A stretch of 64,000 bases of DNA. Origin: Kwoniella bestiolae CBS 10118 (Eukaryota > Basidiomycota > Tremellomycetes > Tremellales > Cryptococcaceae). Every line of letters begins with the position of its first letter. Within the stretch, counting starts at the first letter, position 1. The position numbers were made by a program, and so were the translations under genes. Below the pieces are notes generated by a model. It was not told the origin of the DNA and did not search any database. It was given only the letters and a program-made list of their open reading frames with translations. Shown in pieces: positions 51,301 through 62,401 of this stretch. The stretch spans positions 186,001 through 250,000 of the forward strand of contig NC_089242.1 of NCBI RefSeq assembly GCF_000512585.2. Reading direction: 5' to 3'.

Positions 51301-52945
51301 ATGAGCCTGGGCGACGAATCAGCTTCCATATGTCATTGCAGACGACGCAGACGACAGTACAGCTGATTCAGGCGAGACACTCACTTCTCATATCCCTCTC
51401 ACCGGTCCTACCGCTGCCTTTGGGCAACACTGCCCTACCCGTCGGCGGACTTCTATATCGACCATCATCCATATTCCAATCCCCATCTTTATCTTCTCCC
51501 CAATCCAGCCCCTCGTCGTCCTCTTCCTCCTCATCGTCCGATATCGCTTGATCGTCTGGTCTCACTTTCTTCCTCGTGGGGATGACGACCTCTACGATCT
51601 TCCTGTGCCCCTTCGCCTTGGGTGTCTCCTCACTACTGCTTCTTTGATCTCTCATGGACAATGAGCCAAGCTCCATATCAGGTGTGATCTTCCTTCCAGC
51701 TAGGGAAGGCGAGATGTCCCTACTCCTACTTCTATCCGTATATCCATTGTTATTATTCCTGGATTTCTTGGTTGGTGATGGTCCTAATGGGTCAGGTGAA
51801 GAAACAGGACTAGACTGCATTATCCTTTCATGGATTGGGGTGGAGGCTACGGAAGAAAGTGGATTGGGTGATCGCATATTGGTCATTGATGCTGGGAAAG
51901 TGCTGGGAGATTGACGTCTCTCGACGGATGGTCCAGCTTGTTGGGCGGTAGATATTGTGGGCAGTGTGGGAGTGGACCTTCGAGGGGAGGTACGTCTTTC
52001 CCTCGAGGGACCGGCTTGTGCAGGTACGGCGTCCATTGACACAGGTTGGGGAGCGACGAGAGGTTGAGATCGAGAGAGAGCAGATACTGGGGGTGATTGC
52101 GTCTGCGATTGAGCTTGAGCTCGAGGGTCAGGTCTAGCCAAAGTGGTATTAACGAAAGTTTCGAAATACTCTTGAGGGCTGTTCTGGAATGCTGGTGTCT
52201 GTTGTTGAGGGGAGATTGGAGAATATCCATTAGCTGAGATGGGCGTCTGTAATTGACCGTTTGAGGTGGGCTGGGAAGAGTAAGGAGGAAGGAAGGTGTA
52301 TGGGATGGGGTATGGTTGAGAGGATGGACCTGGGTATGAATTGGAGGATGTGGGTGTAGATGGTTGATATGATTGAGGAGTATGAGAGGTTGATCTGGAC
52401 AAGCGATAAGTACGAGTTCCATAGAAGGAGAAAAAAGGAACAGGAAAAGGACAAGGTATAACTTACAGCTGCGAATAGCTATTTCCTCTAGTATCACTCA
52501 ATATCTCTCTCAATCTAGCTTCTGCAGCCTGGCGCATAGCCCAATCTTCGATAGTAGTCGGGTTGCCCAGTCTATTTAGGATCTGACTATACTGTGGATA
52601 CAAGTCGGAGGAAGAGGGAGTAGGAGGGTAAGTGGTGGTATGGGGTGATAGGTGCTGAGCGACTAAGGAATGGATAGTAGCAGGTTAATGGTATATGCAT
52701 GAATGGAGAAAAGGGAAAAGGTTAGACGCTGACTCACCTCTTGCCGTAGGGGCATAAGTCATAAATGGGTATACTGATAGCAGGTTGGAGGGGTCATCGT
52801 ATGTTCTATGGGGTTGATGTTGCTGATGATGTTGCGAATGACCGTTCGATGATGATGATGAGGCGGATGACTGTTGGGTATGATTATATCCGTTGTTATA
52901 CCCCTGTGATAGAGGTTGTTGGTGAGGATGAGGCGGATGTGACAT
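45328..52945 (-). CDS. SCC2: SCC2/NIPBL/Mis4 cohesin loader, about 1970 aa, 24 exons
   Basis: Exons from the start: 52738-52945, 52467-52662, 51385-52394, 50765-51306, 50609-50705, 50215-50549, 50058-50158, 49834-49996, 49699-49775, 49186-49645, 48920-49122, 48670-48862, 48458-48604, 48250-48387, 48068-48193, 47792-48004, 47496-47733, 47227-47367, 46774-47149, 46550-46685, 46133-46432, 45696-46012, 45431-45578, 45328-45375; total 5913 nt in frame. The first 450 residues are disordered (His/Gln, Ser/Pro). The HEAT-repeat body has Scc2 landmarks: QRQWIVEEILSSL, PEWPAASLYL, DPSPAVRDAAVELVGKYI, DTGLGVRKRVVKLLK, ELAIKTFTELLY. Near the C-terminus are VPILVTLETS and LHQVLHQKHASLV. Scc2 with Scc4 loads cohesin on chromatin and stimulates its ATPase. 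Exon 18's donor at 47226 is chosen to keep frame. Confidence 0.95.
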
Positions 52946-53902
52946 GTTGGATGGTGGGTCCAGTCACCCTTCTTCTCTTGACTCTCTCCCAATGTACTAT
53001 ATTATGATTTATGATTGTACTACTATTCTTGTAATGTTCAACTCTTTCCACCCTTCCTTTGGTTTAATCATTCACGTCCACCTCACGTCCACTCACCTGA
53101 CAATTACTCGTACTTCGGACCTTACGTCAACCGGTACACGTGTTCGTAGCAGTAATTTTACGTAAGTCAACACACACCAAACTTTTCATCGCACCCCCTC
53201 CTACTCCCAAACATCCATACCCCGATCAATATCATGTTTCTTTCTCTTCTCTTCCTCTTCTTCTCCTTACAGTGATCGCACTTCGTTAATCTGGTATTTG
53301 CTATATCCACACAGGATTAATACCTTTCAAATAGTGCGTATAGTAGGCTCAATCCCACAAAGCTTGGTTTCGTTAGCTGCTGGCCCGGATGAAAATCCAT
53401 ATTATAATAGTCAGTTTCTTGATAGTAGCCTTGCAACATATCTACAAAGTCGTCTCGACTATAGAAAATGATCAGATAGTAATCAAGTTGGATGTATATT
53501 TTGGCATGTATAATGTGGGCGCGAAAGAACTGTAAGAACCAATCAATCGATCAATCGTGTTCATTCTCTGTCCATCGTTCATAATTATGAAGAAGCCCTC
53601 AATCACCGTCGTTCGTATTGCTTGATGTAAAGTGTTACATCTTCTCCACAGGTCACATCACACATCTTAAACCCAGTGATGATTGTACCTATCTTGTACA
53701 GCCAGATACTTCTGTCCTTTGTCTCTTTTCGTCGAGATATTCAGCCCAGTCTCTGCGTTACAGCCGGGAACCCCTCTGTTGAGATATTCGTACCTACGCG
53801 TCGTAAGAGCAGATATATCGCGATGCAAGGTGTCACGCCTACTGATCCGTCATTGATACGAAAATGCATAACATCTGAATAATGCAACCCCCTCCCCATA
53901 CC
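52946..53902. other. intergenic region upstream of SCC2
   Basis: 957 bp containing the SCC2 promoter and, at the right, the 3' UTR of GCD6. CT-rich runs (ttctcttctcttcctcttcttctcc, about 53241-53268) stand out. No supported ORF or RNA gene. Confidence 0.4.
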
Positions 53903-56900
53903 CTAATCACTATCCTCCTCCTCCTCCTCCTCATCATCCTCATCCTCATCACTCTCCATACTCTCCAAAACATCCACAAAAGGCTTCCCCTTCCCATAAA
54001 CCTCCAACCACCCTCGTTTCTCCTCCTCATCTTTCGTTCCCTCACCTTTCGATACCGACGAATCCCTCCAATCTATAAGCTCATCCTCACTAATCGTATC
54101 TGAATCGTACAACCCTCTCAAGATTATCCCAAACCACGATCTATAACTTTCATTCTCGACACAGTATTTCTGCGTATCAATAGCGATGAGTGTGAAATCG
54201 GACGTCGCGAATGAACGGACCAATCCACCCCATCTTGAGAACATTGACGTGGCGGATTTCAATATCTCACCAGCCCCACCCTGAAGAGTAATTTTCGATA
54301 AGAAGAACTTGAGTATCTCCTCTCTCGCCGCGTCTTGTCCAGCATTCTCTCCCATAACTAACGTCCTCATCTCCAGAGCGGCATTCTCAACTTTATGATC
54401 TTCCTCGTATGCCCTAGCGAGCGATTCCCTAGCTTCAATGTAGAACTCTTCTCTCGGTCCCTGGTTGAGCGATAATGGTGCAAGATCAGGGAGAGTAGAT
54501 GCCTCTGATGAGACAGACGCGATGGATCCTTCCGAAGAGGATGCTTTGGATAATGTGGAGAGGGAGACGCTCGACGATGATACGTTTGAGAGACGTCGGC
54601 CAAGTTGGAGAAGCTGTTTGTTCCGTGGGTGTTCATAGGGATCTTCAGCTTCGTCCTCTGAGTCTGAGGCGGGTTCTTCCTCTTCGTTGGGCCATAGGTA
54701 CCCTGTTGAGTCGGGTCCGAGGGATGATAGGTGGTCGTCTACGTAAGGGAATTAGCATAAGATCTCGACGTCCAACATCTTATACAAGACTCTTGCCACC
54801 AGCATGCCGAGGAATACTGGAATGGAAGTAGAGTGTATAGATAGACTCATATTCTTGAGCAGAAAGCCAAGCCAGCTCACCTCGTTCGTCCTCCTCATCA
54901 TCTTCCTCCGAATCATACCCCTCACCTCGATACCTCTCCCTCCCAATCCTCGCGAAATCAGGTACTTTCGTCCCTTTACCCAACCTCACTCCATTCCCTA
55001 TCAACGCCCCCTTCCCAATAACAACATCATCAGAAACCACGACTCCCTCACCGACAATACATTCCCGGATCGTACAATTCGCTCCTATCCTAACGTCGTC
55101 GAAGATGTACGATTGGGAGATGGTCGTACTTGGTCCAACGGAGCAGTCGGCACCAAGGGTGGATTGGTGGATACGTGTATTGTGGGCTAGGGCTGATCTT
55201 GGACCGATGAGTAATGGTCCGGAGAGGGTTGTCGTTCTGTGAAATGGATATTATATACCGTTTTAGCTAGGGATCCTTACGCAACCTTGGTAGGAGACAT
55301 AGAGATGCGAGCTGAACTTACCTTGAGAGTACTACGTTGTCTTTCGCGATATACACGTTTCCTGCTCTGAGCTCATACTGTACTCCTCCAGGTTCGTTGT
55401 TATCTGGTGCCAAGGGGAACGCCCATCTTCGAAGTACGTCTCGACTGTCAGACAAACCAAACCAACAAATAATATTAGCTCATAGCCCATTTCATCATTA
55501 CTTATCATCCAAGACATCATCCACCTATGATACGCATAAAGAAAATCACCCACGTAATCTCCCCAAACGTCCTCGTATCCCTAATCCTCTCCACATACGT
55601 TCCCCCATTCCCAGACCTAACATCCCCCTTCTGCCTCTCCTCCTCGCCGTTCAACTCATCTTTCCCCACCAGATGTACCGCAATCTTCTTCCCCAGCAGC
55701 TCAGAGGTAAGCACCCCATTAACGAAATGCCTCCTCATATCGTGATAATCGAAATTCTCCGTACACAGCGCAGGAACGTCCGCCTCGCAAATATCCACAC
55801 CGAGATCTCTGTACCCTCCTCTACCGGACCCCGATGCGGAGGTGGACGGTGTGCCGGACCATATTTCGTAGGTATCGATATTTGCTGGGAAGGGGTCGAG
55901 GAAGAGTTGGGAGGGGATGGAGAGACGTGGTTGGGAGGGTGAGAGGGGGTTTTGGACGTAGTGCAGTAATCTAGAGGAGGGGGGGTGGACGAGCATGATG
56001 GGTGATTCGGGATGGCGTCTGGGTGCGAACGGGGAGAGACCAAACGATGTAAGCTCATGTTAATGCAGTATGATTGTATTGGGATGGGTACCGAATTGCC
56101 AGGACATAAAGAGAAACCCACTCACCTTCCACCTAGTCCCACTCCCATAGTCATAATAAAATTCTTATCCTCCTCTCTCCTCTTCTTATGCGCTTCTACC
56201 ATTTTGGAGATATCATAATTTGATATTATCGGCGAATGGACCAGTATGAATGGGTTTTCAGCGTTGAGCACCTGACAAGTCATGAAGAACAGTGATGAGC
56301 TTCTTCCCTGCAGCTACAGAGGATTTCGAGCTTACACTCATATCGTCCAGCTCTCTCAGGGCATCTCCTGCCGACATGGCTGTTTGACTGGATAGACATT
56401 GGATGTCGAGGGTATGGCGGTAGGGAGATGTCCTAGAATATCACCGGGCGTATTAGCAATGGCTCGATGTTCGAAATAGAGTAAAGCGCGGATAAAACTA
56501 GCGAAACGATGAGATTGAAGTGTATCTCGTTGATCGGATGGACAAGGTTTATAATGAGAATAGGGAAGGACAAGGGATGCAATTTGACTTCAACCCACAA
56601 CAGAACACCACTCACTCAATGAACGCCCTAATCTTATCAGAATGCACCCCACAAAACACAAACACCTGCTTAACCTTACTCAGACTAAGACTCTCCAGCG
56701 TCCAAGCTAAGAGCGGTGTCGAGCATAGTGGAAGCAGTACTCTAGGTTGATCCGAACAGAGAACTTCAAATCGTCTGTTGTAAGAATCTGCTAAGATTAC
56801 AGCTTGGAGGGGCGCTTCGTCGACGTTGTCGGCTTTCTACAAGTGTTCCATGAATATGATCAGCTTCGATCCCTCCTTGCTACGATAACAGGGTTACGAC

Positions 56901-56984
56901 GAGGTTTACGGTCTAGCTGAGAGAGAAAAGTGGACATACCGTCTTGGGTTCTGCCTTTGCAGGTTGATTTTTCTTAGGTGGCAT
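53903..56984 (-). CDS. GCD6: eIF2B epsilon subunit (guanine nucleotide exchange), 762 aa
   Basis: Eight exons (56940-56984, 56616-56836, 56336-56432, 56126-56271, 55554-56018, 55322-55444, 54881-55236, 53903-54738) sum to 763 codons. The N-terminal nucleotidyltransferase-like domain has LQAVILADSYNRRFEVL, RVLLPLCSTPLLAWTLE and FIMTMGVGLGG. Then come EITRDVLRRWAFPLAPDNN and a left-handed beta-helix of hexapeptides (IGPRSALAHNTRI, IGANCTIREC, IGKGALIGNGVRLG). The C-terminal HEAT/W2 catalytic domain ends in a polyacidic tail. eIF2B epsilon recycles eIF2-GDP to eIF2-GTP, the step inhibited by eIF2 alpha phosphorylation. The donor 55553 is set to give ITRDVLRRW; the nearer GT would break the frame. 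Confidence 0.95.
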
Positions 56985-57464
56985 TTTGCTTGTCCCACTT
57001 CTGTCCGCACAAATTTCTTACCAGCTATAGTACCGTGGGTAGCCAATGTTAGGACTGTGTGTACCCTTGTCTTCCGATGCTTGAGGCCTCTTTGTCATTA
57101 CCCAAAGGTGGATGCATACACCGTTTGACTCGAAAGTTGGCCATTGACCATTTCAACATTCCATTCAACATTGTTCGTCGATCTACGTTACACGTGGTTG
57201 TCACATGTCAAACCATTAATTTCAACCGGATTTACCAGTATTTATCCCAACTCTACCTACGAGTGAACGGTATGAGAGGAGATGAACGACACACCAATGA
57301 ATATCAAGCTATCTCATAAATACCATACCACACCACCCTCTGCATACATACAAAAGCACAATATACACTACCACCTACGACCACCTCGACTTGCATCCTC
57401 GGACATACCACCGGACCCCTTGAACTCTCTCTCTACACCCGCGAAAACGTAGTAGTAATCGAAA
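56985..57464. promoter_or_regulatory. shared divergent promoter region (GCD6 / NDUFA1)
   Basis: 480 bp between start codons on opposite strands. The NDUFA1 side has a CA-rich, CACCAC-type leader (57335-57420) just upstream of its ATG. A candidate bidirectional promoter; no defined factor site is claimed. Confidence 0.45.
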
Positions 57465-58094
57465 ATGCCTGTTCCCTGGGAGGTGAGCTATCAGTCTTCC
57501 AAATTATCTCTATCTCGGTCTTGTGAAGTGCTAATGTTGGCATTCCGTCTAATAGGCTTTGATACCTTTCGGTGCGTGACTTATGCCCAAATGGACCATG
57601 CAAGTGTCTGATGAATGTATGTGTGTAATATAGGTCTTCTGACTGTTATGTTTGGTGCGACTGGAACTTTGTTCAACACTGCTAAGAGGTTAACGAACGA
57701 CGGGAAGGTGTGTATTTGCCCTGCTCTATAACAGAGACTTTTAGTGGGAATGGTATTCGATTGGAACGTCTGACTGATCTGCTCTCTCCAACATAGCCAC
57801 CACGTTATAATCTCGATTCATGGGAGACGATGATGATGGAGCGAGATAGGAGGTTAACGGGTTCGCTGAGGGGACAAAGTGTGAGTTAAACGTCATTTGA
57901 CAAATTGTTTTATTGGAAAGCGAGCATCAGAAGGAGTGGGAGGTATTCAGAGCATAGGCGTCTCAACCAGAGACCCAATGCTGGATTGTTTGTGGATTGT
58001 TGAGCTGATATCTTTCTACCACTTACAGACCGACCCTATCGCTCCGAAGGAATTCGCCACGAACTCAGTATGGGACACTGAGAGGGTACATTAG
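57465..58094 (+). CDS. NDUFA1: mitochondrial complex I subunit NDUFA1/MWFE, 85 aa
   Basis: Five short exons (57465-57482, 57556-57571, 57634-57707, 57797-57880, 58029-58094) give 86 codons; the second is only 16 nt. The protein begins MPVPWEALIPFG, has one membrane helix (LLTVMFGATGTLFNTAKRL), then the family block TNDGK and the signature MERDRRLTGSLRG, and ends in NSVWDTERVH. This matches the MWFE accessory subunit needed for complex I membrane-arm assembly, and the size is typical. Its presence implies the organism keeps respiratory complex I. Confidence 0.93.
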
Positions 58095-58590
58095 ACGGTA
58101 TACAGTACATGCAGCATGGCTCATTCTGGTCAGCGTGGAAATAGAGATTGGTACGGACATAGACCGAATCAACCCCTCAAAGGGGGAAGGATCACATGTG
58201 CTCAATTCCATCATCATTTTTACTGATTTCTTCGATGGTACTGATAAAAGGGGCAGATATGGTTTAATCGCGACATCAACTTGGATGTAATGATGGGCGA
58301 GCAGCAGATGAACTTCTTGTAATTGCTTGTCCACAGCGAGTCCGAGTTGACACACGCGAGGGTAGAATGACAGTCCTATGACGCATGGCCTCCTGCCCCT
58401 GTGATGATGAGTCTTCAACCTACCTCTCATCTGTTTTGCCCAACTTTGAAGACCGCTCAATCTCGTCAATCTAATAAATTTTGGCTCAACAACTACGTCT
58501 TAGAATCAGAGCGGATATCTCACGCCTGACTTCTTGATTCAGATGAGTAGGCATTGACATTAAATACACCAACTCAGATCATCACTTTCC
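58095..58590. other. intergenic region
   Basis: 496 bp between NDUFA1 and the next small ORF. A 134-codon minus-strand ORF (58065-58469) overlaps the NDUFA1 end and has no domain, paralogue or splice signals; treated as chance. Confidence 0.35.
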
Positions 58591-59010
58591 ATGCCTGTAG
58601 AGACCGAACGAGACATGTCCTCTGAAAACAGATCCAATACTCTATCACCCTCACGATATACCACATATGGCACTTGCGCTTCTGCTAGCCCAACAGGCTT
58701 TACCAGTATCGTCGCCGACCTCGTATCTTCAACGCGCGATGGATTGAAGTCTATCGTTCCTGGCTCTAACACCACGAGCGAGAGCCGAGAACAGAAATCG
58801 AAATCGAAAGGGCAACCTCTGTCTGCGTCTGCCGACAGTGAGAGCAAGTATGAACCTACTTTACCAAGTACTCGCGAGGATGCCACTCCGGAACGAGGGG
58901 AGGTCAGTCCGGTTTTCGCGAGAGACGGTGTAGGCCATAATGGGGAGGACGAAGAATGGGTAAGACGGGATGACGGTGTGCAAGCTGCTCAGTCTAGTGG
59001 AATACTTTGA
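58591..59010 (+). CDS. small acidic, disordered protein of unknown function, 139 aa
   Basis: A single-exon ORF, Ser/Thr/Glu-rich and without predicted globular domain. The end (GEDEEWVRRDDGVQAAQSSGIL, split here into EDEEW and a final GIL) resembles the end of the ORF at 59352-59678 (PEDEWEYTLKG, final GVL), on the same strand 340 bp away, suggesting a diverged duplicate pair. Function unknown. Confidence 0.5.
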   Translation: MPVETERDMSSENRSNTLSPSRYTTYGTCASASPTGFTSIVADLVSSTRDGLKSIVPGSNTTSESREQKSKSKGQPLSASADSESKYEPTLPSTREDATPERGEVSPVFARDGVGHNGEDEEWVRRDDGVQAAQSSGIL

Positions 59011-59351
59011 TCCGAGCTTGGTGATATCTCCTTTCGATCGTTCTTTTGTATTAACGGTCCACAAGAGTCCAAATAATTTGAACCAAGTTTCCCGTATGCT
59101 GATGGTGGGTCTGACGCTACTGTACTGTACATCTTCTGAGTGGTGTTCGCTATATCAGTCCATGGCTTATCCTCCTTTGTTCTTGATATTTCGACCATCC
59201 TTTTTGTATGCCATGGCTCTTCGAAGACATTGCGATTGCGATTGCGATTGCATCCCCGCTGTTGTGGACTGAAACGGTATAAATACTTGCACAGTTGCGC
59301 AGCGTGTCGACCATTGTTCATTCTGTGAAATCCCATATATTACGCCTGTCA
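59011..59351. other. intergenic region with hexanucleotide repeat
   Basis: 341 bp between two small ORFs. It contains a GCGATT tandem repeat at about 59229-59251. Nothing else recognised. Confidence 0.4.
59229..59251. repeat. GCGATT tandem repeat
   Basis: About three and a half copies of a 6-base unit in the spacer between two small ORFs; non-coding on current evidence. Confidence 0.75.
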
Positions 59352-59678
59352 ATGTCAAACCAAACGCAGACCAAACACAACACCTCGTCGTCATCTACCT
59401 TCACTGCACTGGATGATCCCATGCTATCGTTATTGGATGATCTAAATTTACCGCCCGACCCATCAAGATCTTCACACCGCAAATCAACAAGATCCTATAC
59501 CTATCAAGCATCTCTAGGAACAATTGAGGAGGAGAAAAGATCGGATGAAAGCGGTTCACACTCTGATCACGAGCAACATGATGGACGTACGGACGAGGCA
59601 AGGCATAAGGCGCCAGAGGACGAGTGGGAGTATACTCTCAAAGGATTGAATATCGCTCATTCGATTGGAGTGCTTTGA
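59352..59678 (+). CDS. small acidic, disordered protein of unknown function, 108 aa
   Basis: A single-exon ORF, rich in Ser, Asp, Glu and His in the middle, with LDDPMLSLLDDLNLPPDP near the N-terminus and a C-terminal PEDEWEYTLKGLNIAHSIGVL-type segment that parallels the preceding small ORF. The ATG at 59352 is preferred to the upstream in-frame one at 59295, because the upstream residues look like untranslated sequence. Function unknown. Confidence 0.5.
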   Translation: MSNQTQTKHNTSSSSTFTALDDPMLSLLDDLNLPPDPSRSSHRKSTRSYTYQASLGTIEEEKRSDESGSHSDHEQHDGRTDEARHKAPEDEWEYTLKGLNIAHSIGVL

Positions 59679-59853
59679 GCAATAGGAGGCTTCCGTTCCT
59701 ATCCATTCTTGCGTAGGGATTGACAAAGCCTTTATTGTACGAATGGATACTTATATAATATGGACATTTCTTGATGCTACTATTCATATACCCTTGCATC
59801 ATTCAAGGTTGACCAAGAATGTATAAGATACATGCAATGTATCTACAATTCAT

Positions 59854-61060
59854 CTAAGCCCGCACTTCCGCTCCTCCAGCAGGCTTGATCTCATCCAAAA
59901 CAGCTCCCTCCAACTTCCTACTCAATTCCTCAATCTCTTGCTCCTCCCTTCCCAAGACCACATCCTTAGCTCGACCTTCATCCTTCGCATCGAGCTCTAC
60001 TATCGGATTGGGCACAGGTCTAGCATAAGATGGTGAAGCGAGGTCATCGTGCGATATCTTGCCTAGTCGGGGGGATGAGGAGAGGGTTATGAATTCTGTT
60101 TGGAGTGGGAGACGAGCCTGGGCTAGTTTGAGGGCTGCAGATTGGAGGTTGTTCTATCAGCTACATACTCTATATGCCTGATCACAAGCGTTGGCCCCTC
60201 CAAGCTCGTTGCCTATATGTCTCCCTGTTTTGACCGATGAAACACATTCTGCAAGGTTGACCATTTCTGATAATTGTCATGCCATCTTCAGATCCAAATC
60301 GATATTTCTTCTCCTCAATCGCAGAACATTTTACTGCCAACCCTGTTCCTTTTCACTTGGAAGTCACTCTCACTCACCAGCCTTAGCAATCTCCTCCCTT
60401 ATCCCCCCACCTCCAATCTCCATAATAACCTTCCCCGGACTAACTCTACAACTCCAATACTCAAACGACCCTTTCCCTTTCCCCATACGCTGTTCGTTAC
60501 CCTTCACACATACGGGGATATCGGGGAATACCCTCAGGTACATCTGAGCCCCCTTTACGGGCTTGATCTTTCTTCGGACGGCCATTTGGCATGAGGAGAG
60601 TTGAGCAGCGGATATTCGGACGGACGAACAGGCTCGGAGGCCGTATGTGCCGTGGTGGAGGGTTGTTCCTTTTAGTGAGCCTCCCTAACGTATGAAGAGA
60701 TATCAGTTCTGATTCTATTGACGGTAGATGAGAGGGTTAGGTGGTATGATGTAGCATTATGAGGGATAGTGAAGTAGGAATTGGGAATTGATAAATCGGA
60801 CACATACGATAGGTATTTGAGTCTATTCCAAAATCAGAACGATATTAGCTAGACTTCTGGTTGCCATCGGGAAGACTTCAGCTCACTCCTGGCGCTCCCT
60901 TGGCAGCTTTCTTGTATTTCGTCCTCTTAGGTGCTAGCTGACCTCTATACCTCACTTGCTGTATCGACGCTGTAGGTGGTTTAGGGAAGAGAGGGAGGGT
61001 GAATCTTGAGGAAGAAGCTATGGAGGATGGACGGAGGAGGGAGGTGATTGAGCCGATCAT
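59854..61060 (-). CDS. MRPL16: mitochondrial large-subunit ribosomal protein uL16m, 258 aa
   Basis: Exons 60887-61060, 60808-60822 (15 nt, TQIPI), 60378-60684 and 59854-60134 sum to 259 codons. The Ser/Arg-rich N-terminus (SSIASSSRFTLP) fits a mitochondrial presequence. The uL16 fold is marked by RYRGQLAPKRTKYKKAAKG, HHGTYGLRA, MAVRRKIKPVKGAQMYLRVFP, GKGKGSFEYWSCRVSPGKV and [21 protein letters not shown]. The last intron's acceptor must be the CAG at 60135; the earlier TAG would break the helix and the frame. A C-terminal extension of about 70 residues is charged. Divergent from ATP19. Confidence 0.95.
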
Positions 61061-61422
61061 CTTGCGTGTGTCGTCTGAGTTTGAAGGGAGTTGAGGTAGG
61101 GATTGCTGGAGTGCTGTGGGTAGTCTATATGATGCTCGATACCATGAACACAGTTCACAGGTGATAGATGCATCAACTGTTCTGAAATATCTTGCAATCT
61201 CGAGAGAGCGATGTACCACCACTGTGCGAGTACCACGTTTTCGGGTATTTTCGGCGTTTTGATTTAGTGGTGGTACTGGTGCATCTCATCTTGGTCGACG
61301 GAATCCCTTGGTTCTGCATGAGTAGTCACTCGTACAAAGCAACAATATATAACAATCATTCATCTTCGACCCATCCTACCTATCCATTCTACCCATCTCA
61401 GCTTACCCCAAACACACCAAAA
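61061..61422. promoter_or_regulatory. bidirectional promoter region (MRPL16 / ATP19)
   Basis: 362 bp separate the start codons of two nuclear genes for mitochondrial proteins on opposite strands. The ATP19 side shows a CCCATCTCAGCTTACCCC-type pyrimidine-rich leader before its ATG. Co-regulation from a common promoter is likely but not shown. Confidence 0.5.
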
Positions 61423-62247
61423 ATGTCTTACAACATCGCAGGTCGAGCTATCAAGGTGAGTAGAGCCTCCTCTGCAATGTTCTTCTAGGCATTATGGAGA
61501 TCCCGTGTAAAGAGAGAGACTCTTCGGCCGGTGCAATGTGTTAGATGGGACATATGCTGACTTTGTCATTCATCTTATAGAACGAATACCTGTAAGTATC
61601 GTCATACTTGGAAAATCGATTCTTAAGGAAGGAAATCGGGGTCAAAGAACTGTTGTGCTGACCATGATTCCCTACATTACCGTTCATTCTCCAATACATC
61701 CGACTCAAATACCTTGAAACCCCCTTCCATACCTCTACGTTCCACATCGCAGCGTTCTCGGCACCATCGCCGCCACCGTCGGTATCGCCGTCTCATCCAT
61801 GGGCGGAGGTGACAAGTCGTCTTCCTCATCTGCTCCTGTACCTGTTAAAGAGGATAAGACCATTACTGGTGAGACCCCCGAGGAGGAGGATTTGTGAGTG
61901 TCATCTTTCTCTTGTATTGTGTAGGCTGGTGAGGGATATAAGGGAGGAGTGAAGCATAAGTGGATGTCCTTTGAAGGGAATCTCATCTCTGAAATGAGCA
62001 ATGGAGAGAAGATGCGGTAGAAAATGGAATATTATTCCCGGTCGAGGATCTTACTTCATTGCGTCTGGGGTATCAAAGTCGTCCTCGTATATGTGATTGG
62101 AATACGGATCTCAAAAGATTGAAATTATAACCCTTTTTCATATGGCAAAATATCATATTGAGAGGCGAACCTTGCTAATCTCACCGTCTACCCCACAGCA
62201 TCCGACAATTCGTCTCCGAAGCCGAGGGATCAGACAAGAAGCATTAA
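61423..62247 (+). CDS. ATP19: mitochondrial ATP synthase subunit k, 77 aa
   Basis: Exons 61423-61455, 61581-61591 (11 nt), 61754-61894 and 62199-62247 sum to 78 codons. The protein starts MSYNIAGRAIKNEYL, has one membrane helix (VLGTIAATVGIAVSSMGG), then a hydrophilic part ending EEEDFIRQFVSEAEG. This is the layout of fungal Atp19 (G-x-A-I ... L-x-I/L-G-T ... EExFI), a small subunit of the F1Fo dimer interface. The 11-nt exon is needed to keep frame and to give the conserved NEYL. Confidence 0.85.
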
Positions 62248-62401
62248 ACGGTATAGACGTAACATGATATACGAGAGTGACAGTACGAGGGGTGAAAAAT
62301 ATATGCATCTGCATTGAATACGGCATAAAGTACATTGGACTTCTCACGTCGCAATCCCCCATTGACCCTATCAATCGAAGAGATTTTTCATATCAGAACG
62401 A

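Noticed and set aside
51883..52497. 204-codon minus-strand ORF overlapping SCC2 exon 3
   Set aside because: It is the shadow frame of the Ser/Pro-rich SCC2 N-terminus, which has a continuous frame across well-formed introns.
55337..55942. 201-codon plus-strand ORF antisense to GCD6
   Set aside because: Crosses GCD6 exons and introns on the opposite strand; the GCD6 frame carries family motifs, this one does not.
58065..58469. 134-codon minus-strand ORF
   Set aside because: Overlaps the NDUFA1 3' end, no splice signals, no recognisable domain or paralogue.
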